Assembly: GCF_002735695.1 (NCBI RefSeq)
Contig: NZ_PDZH01000032.1
Span: 1 to 41,102 of the forward strand
Direction: 5' to 3'
Length of the DNA: 41,102 bases
Source: Chitinimonas sp. BJB300
GTDB taxonomy: Bacteria; Pseudomonadota; Gammaproteobacteria; Burkholderiales; Chitinimonadaceae
Made by a program: the position numbers and the translations under genes. Of this stretch, positions 18,501 through 26,200 are shown in pieces; positions within the stretch are counted from its first letter, which is position 1; the number at the start of each line of letters is the position of its first letter. The notes under the pieces are model-generated. The model saw nothing but the letters and a program-made list of their open reading frames with translations. It did no database searches and was not told the origin of the DNA.

Positions 18501-20262
18501 CCGTATCGGCCATGAAGCCAGCGACACAGCTTGGCTGGCTACACTGGGCAAGCTATGGCAGGCGGGATTGACCCCCAAGTGGCAAGCACTGCACCACGTC
18601 CATCCGCCGCGGCGCATCGTACTGCCCACTTATCCGTTTGCGCGTAACCGCCATTGGTTGGCAGCGCCAGCCGGCCAGCCGAAGCACACAGCCAGTCTAC
18701 CCACACTAGCCATGCTCGACTGGCGTTATGCCGAGCCGGCTTTACCACATACCGGTCTGCACGTAGCCCTGTATGGCGAAACGGGTAGCACACTAGATGG
18801 CCTGACTACACAACTGGCCGCAGCCGGTGCCACTGTGCTGGATTGGGATGGCCTGCTGACGCCCCCCGCCGCCGATCGATTAATTGTCTTAAACCCGGCT
18901 TTCGACCCGTTGCTGATTCTGGCCAAGCGGCTGGCAGGCCAGCATCGGGGTAAGTTGCTGGTAGTTACCACCAACGCCCAGGAAGCCGACGCAGACACGG
19001 ATGCTGAAGCCGCACGGGTAGCGGCGGCAGTGCCATCGATTGGGCAAGAACTGCCCGAACTACAACTGCGCCAGATCGATCTTTCCGGGCCTATCAACCG
19101 CCGCCAATTGATTGCGTTGGCCGCCGAGTGTCTTACTGATGGCCCTGCCAGCGTTGTACTGCGTGATGGGCGCCGTCGTCTGCCTACTATCGAGTCACTG
19201 ACCCTGACCGATGCCGCCTCACCCTGGCAGGAGGGTGACGTCACGCTGATAACTGGCGCTTTTGGCAATGTGGGCATGGCCTTCGCCCACCATTTGGCAG
19301 CTCAGCCTCGGTCGCGCTTGGTTTTACTGGGCCGTCATGCACCGACGCAGGACGACCCACGCCTGCAGTCACTGCGCGCGCTCGGAGCCAAAGTGTTAGT
19401 GCTCGCGGGCGATATTTGTATCGATGGCGTAGCAAGCAGTACTGTCCGCGCGGCCTTACAGCACTTTGGCCGCCTCGACTGCGTGGTCCATGCCGCAGGT
19501 ATTGCTGGCGAGATGGCGCACCAGCCTGTGCTCGAATACGACCCCGAAACTTGCGCACGAATACAGGTTGCCAAACTGAGCGGCACGGTACAGCTCGCCG
19601 CGGCACTCAATGGCGTCGCGGTACGCCATGTGCTGCTGTGTTCATCCATTTCAACGGTGTTGGGCGGGTTGGGTTTTGCCGCCTATGCGGCTGGCAACCG
19701 CTGGATGGAGGTATTCGCCGAACAACAGGCACGTGACAGCGGCGTGCAATGGCTGGCATTGGCTTACGATGGCTGGCATTTCGACGGCCAGCCATCGACG
19801 CAACATGCTTTATCGGCAACAACCGCCATTGCGCTCTCAATGCAAGCCATGGCTGCGGGCTTAAGCGGCCGGGTGCTGGTCTCAGCCGGCGAATTGCCAA
19901 CACGCCTTGCCCGTTGGTGCGCCTACGCCAACGACGCTACCGATGCCCTCCCAGAGCAACATCCTATTATCTCGGGTTATGACGACCCATTGGAAGCCAT
20001 GGTCGCCCAGGCAATCGCAGACACACTGGCGCTGGCCGCCATCGGGCCGAACGACGACTTCTTCTCCTTGGGCGGCGACAGCCTGGTGGCGACCCGTGTC
20101 ATTGCCCGCCTGCGTGGTGCTACCAGCCTGCCCTTGTCGGTGGGGCTGGTGCTGCAGGCACCAACAGTACGATTGCTGGCTGCTGCGATTCGCGCCATGC
20201 AAGGCTCGCCCACCCCGGACGCTGACGAAAATACTGATGAATACGAGGAGGGAACGCTATGA
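9595..20262 (+). CDS. Hybrid NRPS-PKS (C-A-PCP, C-A-PCP, KS-AT-KR-ACP)
   Basis: This 3555-residue protein should add two amino acids and one reduced malonate unit. C1 (about 20-455) has HHIICDG at 155-161. A1 (about 490-1000) has TSGSTGQPKG and pocket D-A-Q-D-L-G-V-V-D-K, the published Gln code. PCP1 serine is S1040. C2 (about 1105-1545) has HHIIADG at 1242-1248. A2 (about 1560-2065) has pocket D-V-W-H-F-S-L-V-E-K, a Ser-type code. PCP2 serine is S2102. The KS (about 2158-2580) has C2332, H2468 and H2507. The AT (about 2675-2980) has S2774 in GHSLGE and YAFHSPLM (H2873), so malonyl-CoA. The KR (about 3210-3400) has TGAFGNVG and an SS...YAAGN active site. ACP serine is S3496. No DH follows the KR, so a beta-hydroxy group should remain. 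The C-terminal tail is acidic (DADENTDEYEEGTL) and suits docking to gene 3. The start and stop overlap the neighbouring genes as ATGA. Confidence 0.94.
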   Translation: MSTQELGIVASAVDAANSEVFLCNTSAAQQRLWLVCELEPDNTNYTIAGTLHLTGQLQPDLLQLALNDCLARHESLRTGFVEMDGNPMQAIEPSVTLVLDVIDLGDMPTVDKLAHAHQAAEALAHQPFNLSQPPLLRVALFKLGQDNWLLALAIHHIICDGPSLGLLMTDLAQAYSHRIDPRQPRLDDLELQFADFAEWQLEQLAKPETETLLAAWETQLVGVPDLDLPTDYQRPSLRAAKGARHYFDLPPTTHRAAGEVGRELGATPFTVLLAAWGMTLASWSAQDDFAIGTPVSARNDPALAGIVGLFAETAALRFRVVGNPTVGDTLQAVRDVWRDSLAYAGAPFDRLVQRLKRPHDRSRTPLIQTLFSLNTAETAIDMAGLTVLPSPLRSGEAKADLVLEVTDSAQGYTATLDYDSALFHPDTIAWVAERFGEMLTAATGEQTQSLRALFAGRSPLHAQAQARLANDIEKSRLLSDLNNTRQDLPVEQLLHRLLEIQVASTPHAPAFQYKSETLTFDALNSRANQLAHYLRSLGVQPDQRVALCCERGISQVVGLWAILKAGGAYVPLDPTYPAERLTYMLSDSAAVALLTEATILPRFNLGTLPSLCLDAPASTALLATQSDHNLDPADVGLHASHLAYVIYTSGSTGQPKGVMVEHRSVTNLWVGLKPLLAGLPPQAKVGLNASISFDASLQSLLQLLSGHCLVQIPQALRADGAALLDFLTTHQIHAFDCTPGVMDLLLAAGFASTSPYRPECVLVGGESISPYSWRTLRNVVGTRIHNVYGPTECTVDATSCTLHEAGDTPVIGRPLANTQIYILDAQSQLLSPGEVGEIHIGGAGVARGYLNRPELTAAKFIVDPFATNATARLYRSGDLGRWLPDGSLEYLGRSDKQVKLRGQRIELGEIERNLCRCTGVRDAVVLAREDIAGDKRLVAYLLAKSGTTLSATVLRNELTTMLTDTMVPSAFVCLDAFPMTSNGKLDWRALPPPNLDAFAMHTFEAPQNEVEQRIAELWQTLLGVPQVGRQDDFFALGGHSLLATRVASRLGKHFGIRLPMSTLFDHPVLAALGAHIDTVVAAANIPPRVAKATAPIAAQTLPAFTATSPIPLSASQLGLWFIQQLDPSSTAYVLSGALRIRGPLKRSVLSNTLDLLQRRHQVLRTAFYEIEGIAQQRVIEPIGIPLPVVDLRQVDTARQEAELRSCIDSEACQPFDLTQAPLLRAKLLVLGSDHHVLSLTLHHIIADGWSFGILWRELVHIYTALRTNSAPEFEPALQYAAFAHAETVQRDEGANTADQTYWVGALADLPVLALPTDYPRPSQSANPAGHLRFDIPASLCAQIDQLARSVGASRFMVMMAAFQVLLARWSNQRDFAVGVPVSGRDVLETHDVVGCFVNTVVIRAELDGEPDFRTLLERVKARCLNAFAHQTMPFKRLVDTLRPAHDLSRHPLFQVLFNYQHTDFHQHNWDGLQVETLVVESNTAQFDLGLYAEENPDGLSAQLVYRSDLFKAGTAERMAAAFLRLLGDAGTPECSLFRTSLLRDLDREMLAAWNNTTVDFGPATTIDALIAAQVARTPLHCAVEAEDGRLTFTELLARADALAAQLMQHGAGPGRIVAVHLQRGVDLPVALVAVLRSGAAYLPLDPDLPNERLAFMVEDAAPVAIIAHADTTSWLTTTLPVLTPVVAISPLTAPMPVRNPQNVAYVIYTSGSTGRPKGVMVPHAGAVNRLLWMQSAFPQDSHSKILQKTSASFDVSVWEFFWPLISGATLVMARPGGQRDPDYLCELIERAGITTLHFVPSMLDMFLADAKPSRCASLRHVFTSGEALSPELRDRFFDRGFNAQLVNLYGPTEASVEVTCSYCNLIERGQPQPIGHPIANCRIHVVDELGQEVPIGVPGEICIAGVQVAQGYLNRPELSAERFVADTFNPQAGALLYRTGDTGRWRDDGEIEYIGRRDNQIKLRGHRIELGEIESALRQHPQIREAVVLVQGAQAETRRLVAFLLIETDATVDIAELRRQLATCLPEAMVPSVFQPCAHFPLTSSGKTDRRALLGHLPQNAGQASSASSNDVERQIAAIWCEVLEIPSIDTHSNFFEVGGNSLLLMRVQARIKQLFDPAPRLIDLFRFPTVATLATHIEQANTSQSNQASAAAHQEDSEKDTAIAIIGMSGRFPGAADVETLWRNLLASQTGISEISRETSLEDGADPALLDHTGYVPYAGTLEGIDQFDERLFNYSPADAALIDPQGRLFLECAWEALETAGIDPARTSGPIGVYAGGSISSYVLSALRGPAVADTELFRVLFANDKDYLASRVAYKLGLHGPAVGVQTACSTSMVAVALAVRALQSNECDVVLAGGSSISIPHNVGYLYEEGSIMSPDGHCRAFSHDAAGTVPGNGVGVVVLKRLSQALADGDPIRAVIRGMAINNDGADKVGFSAPSIGGQEAVLQTALRKAGITATDIGYVETHGTGTRLGDEVELTALTGAFSTADEGQRCLIGSLKSSIGHLDAAAGIAGLIKTALIVERGLIPASLNVAQPNALLCQEPKRFQVVTETTAWPDNGQPRRAGVSAFGIGGTNAHCIVEQPPTLNEATAEKRPQLLLLSANDAAALERYRHKLADALSSDDVDLAAIAWTLQSGRRELSWRLAIVAKEPAEAKHVLLAAPLPSLATSSRRPRLYFAFPGQGSQRAGMGSALYANEPIFRQVVDTCLAALPAELANYVRTSTFAKPGDADQEALLARTDIAQPALFILEYALAQLLTSWDIHPTGLVGHSLGEITAAAVAGMLSPAEALRLVVLRGRLMHESAKGAMLQVETAAATLAALLPETLAIAALNAPELTVVTGTVAEVEQFTITLDQHGIVWQRLRSNYAFHSPLMEPAAAQLRPLLATLSLQTPKLPILSNLSGDWMSESEALDAGRWARQLCAPVQFAPAIAQLDQADTLVLEVGPGTTLAGFARFAGIPALSMLGRIGHEASDTAWLATLGKLWQAGLTPKWQALHHVHPPRRIVLPTYPFARNRHWLAAPAGQPKHTASLPTLAMLDWRYAEPALPHTGLHVALYGETGSTLDGLTTQLAAAGATVLDWDGLLTPPAADRLIVLNPAFDPLLILAKRLAGQHRGKLLVVTTNAQEADADTDAEAARVAAAVPSIGQELPELQLRQIDLSGPINRRQLIALAAECLTDGPASVVLRDGRRRLPTIESLTLTDAASPWQEGDVTLITGAFGNVGMAFAHHLAAQPRSRLVLLGRHAPTQDDPRLQSLRALGAKVLVLAGDICIDGVASSTVRAALQHFGRLDCVVHAAGIAGEMAHQPVLEYDPETCARIQVAKLSGTVQLAAALNGVAVRHVLLCSSISTVLGGLGFAAYAAGNRWMEVFAEQQARDSGVQWLALAYDGWHFDGQPSTQHALSATTAIALSMQAMAAGLSGRVLVSAGELPTRLARWCAYANDATDALPEQHPIISGYDDPLEAMVAQAIADTLALAAIGPNDDFFSLGGDSLVATRVIARLRGATSLPLSVGLVLQAPTVRLLAAAIRAMQGSPTPDADENTDEYEEGTL
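20245..20253 (+). promoter_or_regulatory. Ribosome binding site of gene 3
   Basis: GAGGAGGGA lies 5 bp before ATG 20259 and within the last codons of gene 2. It is the strongest Shine-Dalgarno match in the operon and fixes the gene 3 start at the ATGA overlap. Confidence 0.75.
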
Positions 20263-23200
20263 GCGACAACGCCATCCGCTTGCTGGCGGAACTCAACAGC
20301 ATCGGTATTGCCATCTGGGCCGAAGAAGGTCAGCTGCGTTTCCGTTCTCCCAAGGGCCGGCTTACCGACGCGCTCAAGGCGGAACTGGCACAGCACCGTA
20401 GCGAACTATTAGCGCTATTAGGCCGTGCCAGCACCATTGACTCAGAGATCGAACGTCGGCAAGGGCCACCCGATGCCCCAGCTCCATTATCGATTCAGCA
20501 ACGCGCTGTCTGGATGGCCGAGCAGCAAGGCGGCGGGGCAGCCTTTCTGATCCCTGGCGCGTTGCGTATCCGTGGCCTACTCCAACCCGATGCATTGCGC
20601 CAGGCCTTGCAGACACTGGTGGACCGGCATGAAGCCTTTCGCACCGCCATACGGCTGGTCGATGACACGCCCATGCAGTTCGTACTGCCTGCGGTGCAAT
20701 TTCAGTTGCCGCGACTTGACTTGTCCCGGCTGGACCCAACAGCGCAGGAGGCCGAGCTAGCGCGACTACTGGCGGAAGAATCACGCCAGCCGTTCGACCT
20801 CACCCAAGCCCCATTGTTGAGGGCCACCCTGATCGAATGCGCTGCTGATTCGCATGTGTTGTTGCTGACACCACATCATATTGTGGCCGATGGCTGGAGC
20901 ATCGACATCATGGTGCGTGAACTCAGCCAGTTCTACCGACCCGATGGGAAGGCCATTGCCAGCACACACACGAACCTGCCACTAGGCTATGCAGACTTTG
21001 CCGTCTGGCAAAGAGACCGCAGCAAACGAGGAGAAGACCGCGCCGACCTCGATTATTGGCGCAGCACACTGGCCCAACTGCCTCCACCGCTGGATTTACC
21101 CACCAAGCAAACTGCCGCGGCCAGTGATGATGACTTTGCCGGCGCTTCATTACAGGCAACCCTGCCCGCCGCCACGGCACAGGGCTTACGCCACATCGCC
21201 GCCCAAGCTGGCACTACCTTGTTCAGTGCCCTGGCTGCGTTGTTTGGCACCCTGTTGTATCGCTATACCGGTCAATCCGATCTGCTGCTGGGCACCGCCA
21301 ATGCCGGCCGAAGCCGGGTTGAACTGGAAGAAGTAATCGGCCTGTTCGCCGGGCGTTTGCCGCTACGGCTTGACCTGGAGGGCGAGCCGAGCTTCCAGGC
21401 ACTGGTTGGCCGGGTAGCCCATTCAACCGCCAGTGCGCTATCACACGCCGAGGTGCCGGCAGAGCGCATCCTTGCCGAAGCGGTGGCGCTCGAAGCCCGT
21501 GAGTCGTTGTTCCAAGTGATGATTGCTTTGCAAAATACTGTTCGGAGCAACTTGCGCTTCGCCGACCTGGAGGTAGAGGCGCTGCCTATCGCCAGCGATA
21601 CCGCCAAGTTCGCGCTTTTCCTGGCGATCGACGAAGTCGGTGATGCGCTCACGCTGGGTCTGGAATACGCAACCGCCCGTTTTGATGCACCACGCATGCA
21701 GGCACTGCTCGACCATTTGCTGTACTTGGCCGATGCAGCCGTAGCCTCACCCGACACGCCCATATCCCGCCTCGCATTGCTGACCCCGACCGAGCGTGCA
21801 GCCTTGCTGGCGGCGCAACCTGCGTCCTGTATTGAATTCGCCGAAACGCTGCCACAGCGTCTGCACCGTATTGCTCTGGCAGAACCTGACCGGCCTGCTC
21901 TGCTTGCGCCACTGCACTGGGGTGATGCCGAAACCGTATCGTGCAGTTATGGCCAGCTATGGTCAAGGGCCGAGACCATAGCCACCGCCTTGCACAACAT
22001 CGGCATGCAGCAAGGTGACGTGATTGCCCTCGCGGGTGAACGTTCAATGGGTTTTATCGAAGGTATGTTGGGCATTCTGGCAGCGGGCGGCAGCTATCTG
22101 CCCATTACGCCAGATCTCCCCGCAGCCCGTATCGCTGAGATGTGCGAAGACAGTGGCGCCAGCATCATGCTGGCAAGTGACAAAGCCGGCATGGCCTTGG
22201 CGACTCATTTCCGCATGGCCATCGACCTGACCGGCCTCACGGCTGACCAGACAAGCCAGCCGCCGCGCCTGGTACAGACCGTACCGACACAAACAGCGTA
22301 CGTCATGTTTACCTCGGGGTCGACAGGCCAGCCTAAGGGCGTGCAAGTCAGCCATGCCAATGTGTTGCACTTCGTTGCTGGCCTGCCGCCTTGCAGTGGT
22401 GAAAACCAGCCGGTCTACCTGCACTTTGCCCCCAGTGAATTCGATGCCTCGGTGATGGAAATCTGGGGTGCGCTATTAACCGGCGCACAACTGGTGATTG
22501 CCCCTCCCGGTCTGCCTGGGCTCGATGCATTGGCCGATCTAATCGAAAGGCATACTGTCAGCGTCAGCTTTCTGTCTGCCGGCCTCTTTTCCGCATTAAG
22601 CAAAGTCCGTCCAAAAACCTTGGCCAGTCTCGATATCCTCATATCGGGGGGGGACCGAGTTTCGGTATCCGCTGCCTACGACGTATTGGCAGTAGGAAAC
22701 CGTGTACGGCTCTACAACGGATACGGCCCCACTGAAACCACGGTATTCGCCACATTGCACCCAATCGGGAAGCAGGATGTGGCCGAACATGCCGGCGCTT
22801 TGCCCATTGGTAAAGCCTACGGCAGCAGCCGGCTTTACGTACTCGACACCCAGGGTGAATTGACGCCGACCGGCGTGATTGGCGAGCTGTATATCGGTGG
22901 CGGCAATGTCGGGATTGGCTATATCAATCGCCCCGACCTGACCGAGACACGTTTTCTGCCCGATCCCTTTGTGAACACCCCCACTGCGCGTATGTACCGC
23001 ACAGGCGACCTCGTACGTTGGCGTGACGACGGCGTGCTGGAATTCCTGGGCCGCGCCGACCGCCAGGTGAAGATTCGCGGCTTCCGCATCGAGCTGGGCG
23101 AGATTGAAGCATATCTCGGTACGCATCCGGCCATAGCCGAGGTAGCAGTGGACGCCCGCGAGACGCCCAGCGGGTTGCGCCTCGTAGCCTATATCGTGCC

Positions 23201-26200
23201 TGAGGCAAGCGTAGAAGCGCTCGATACGGCCGGCATGCAAAACTTCCTGCTGGCGTGGTTGCCTAAGCACATGGTTCCAACCGCCCTGGTTTGCCTCGAC
23301 GCATTACCGCAAACCCGCAACGGCAAACTGGACCGCAACGCGCTCCCTGCACCCCACTACGACGCAGAAACAACCAGCCATACGCCACCGACAGGCATGC
23401 AGTCTCAGGCGTTGGCTGCCATCTGGCAGACTGTGTTGCAGCACGATCAGGTCGCCATGGAGGATAACTTCTATGAGCTGGGTGGCGATTCGATCATGGC
23501 CATGCAGGTGTCAATGCGACTGGCGCGCCAAGGGTGGGCGCTACGGCCGCAGGACATGCTCAAGTATCCAACCTTGCAAGCACAGAGCCAGCTGATGCAA
23601 CGCCAGACAGCCAACATTGTCAGGCGGACAGACAATGCACCACTACCCGTCACGCCAATCCAGGCGTGGTTTTTCTCGCTGGCGCTGGCCAATCCCCATC
23701 ACTGGAACCAAGCGGTACGGCTGGCGGTAAAGCCCGACGCCCTGCCGCAACTCGATCGGGCCATTGCGGCATTGGAAGCTGCCCACGACGCACTGCGTCT
23801 GCGCTTTTTCCAGACCAACCACGGCTGGCAGTTGATGGTGGCCACCGTTACGGCATCACCACTACGCCGCCTTCACGCGGTGGATGAACCCGCTGCACTG
23901 GCGTTGATCGACACCGCGCAGCGCAGCCTCAATCTCACAACCGGGCCCGTATGGTGCGCGTTGCTGATTGAAGGGCCGCACGACGATTGCCCCCATCTGG
24001 TGTTGATTGCCCATCATCTGGTGGTCGATGGTGTTTCGTGGCGCGTGCTGATGGAAGACCTGGCGCTAGCGATCACCGGCGAACCGATTCCACCCGCCGC
24101 ACTGGGTTTTGCCGACTGGGCCAGCTATTTGGCGGCGCAGCCTGCCGCTTCACCACCAGCAGCCTCCGTTACGGTGCTGCCTCCCATCGCCCGGCCCAAC
24201 GGCAGCAATCTCGAATCAGAAACCTGCGTTGTGTCGAGGGTGCTATCGGCCAACGCCACTGCCGCCTTGCTAGGCCCCGCCAACCATGCATATCGCACCG
24301 AGCCAACCGAACTCTTGCTGACCGGGCTCATGCTTGGCCTGCAACGCGCCATAGGCCAGCCCAGCCTGACTGTGGCTTTGGAGCGGCATGGCCGCGATAC
24401 AGAGGATGCCGATCTTTCCGGCACCGTTGGCTGGTTCACCGCCATTGTTCCTGTACAGCTTGAACTGGCAACCGCCCCGTCACTAGAAACCGCCGTACTG
24501 ACGCTCAAGCAGTTGATCCGCAGTGCACCGCGTGTGATGTCGCAAACCACCGGTGAAAGCCCAGCCGTGGCGTTCAATTACCTTGGGCGCTTTGACAACA
24601 TTGTCGCTGCCGGCGGGCCTTTCCGGCCGGTAACGGCGGGCTGCGGCGATTCAACCGACCCAGCCGGCAAACGGCCCTACCCGCTCGAAATCGTCGCGGT
24701 GGTGGACGACAACACACTGCGCATCGACTTTCGCTATAGCGAGGGCCAACTCAAATCCGTCACCGTCAACGCCTGGGCCGAGGCAAGCTGGCATGCCCTG
24801 CACGAGCTGCTGAACCATCTGGCCGAACCAGGACTGGCCGGGCGTGCACCTTGCGACTTCCCACTGGCGGGTATTACCGAGCAATCAACGCTCGACCAGC
24901 TCTTGAACGAACATGACCTGCGTGCAGATGAGATCGCCGACCTGCTACCTGTAACGCCACAGCAGCGCGGTATGTGGCTAGAGAGCATGGCGCATGCCGG
25001 CTCTGGCATGCATGTGGAGCAATTCGTTGTTACCTTCGATGGCAGTTTTGACCGCGAAGCGCTGATGCAAGCGTGGTCTCGGCTGCTTGCGCGCCACGAA
25101 ACACTGCGCAGTGGTTTTATCTGGCGACAGGATGACGACCCCTTATGCGTGGTGTTCGAGGCAGTCGACCCCACTTGGCAGCATCTGGATTGGCGCGGGC
25201 AAGCCGAACAGAACGTCTCGGCTTGGCTAGCGCAAGACCAGCTGACGGGGTTCGACGGTATAAAGCCACCGCTGCGGTTCGCGACCCTAAGGTTATCGGA
25301 CGAGCGCTGGCTGTTCGTCTGGACCTACCACCACGCGCTTTTAGATGGCTGGAGCGTCGCTCATCTGCTTAACGAAGCGATATCCCCCCAATCGCCGACC
25401 ACACCACCGACCCACGCCCGCGACCATGTCCGTTGGCTGGCCCAGCGTGATCGCATCAAGGCTGCCGCGTTCTGGCAAACTGAACTGGCCGGAGCGACGG
25501 TACCGACCCCCTGTGGCAAGCGTGATGACAGCCTGCCGCCCGGCGATGGCTATACCGACCATTGCCGGCGTGTTCCAGCAGAAGTGATACAACAACTCAC
25601 CCTGTTAGCACGTCACCGGCAGATGACGCCGGCCGCTTTGGCCCAGGGCTTGTGGGGACTGGTGTTGGCCTGGGCTTCTGCCCAGCGTGACGTGGTGTTC
25701 GCTCGTACCGTATCGGGCCGACCAGGCGAACTGGTGGGTAGCGAACAATGGGTTGGTCTGTTTATTAACAGCCTGCCCTTGCGCTTGCGGCTACCCAACA
25801 CGGGCCCTGCTTGGTCGTGGCTGGCGGAAGCCAACGTCCGCGCCGCCGCCCAGTCCGCGTTTGAATGGTGTACGGGTGGCGACATCCATGGTTGGTCCGG
25901 ACTGCCACCGAGCCATTCACTCAGCGACACCCTGCTGATCTTCGAAAACTACCCAAATACACCACAGCCAAACCAGGAGGAAGCCGCCAGCATCGTTGCT
26001 GTCGCTGGCCACGGCGCACGTACGCACTTCCCCATCACATTGTTGATCGTGCCGGATGAAGGCTGGCGTTGTGAACTCATCTGCAATACGGCCTATATGC
26101 CAGCTAGCGAAGGCCAGCAACTGCTCGATGCTTTCACCCAACTGGCAACCGCCCTGATGGACGAATACATCGACCTTGCCAACGTGTTAGCCGGTTTACC

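Noticed and set aside
22596-23270. Minus-strand frame of 224 codons
   Set aside because: It is a shadow of the gene 3 adenylation domain. The plus strand has unbroken domain homology here.
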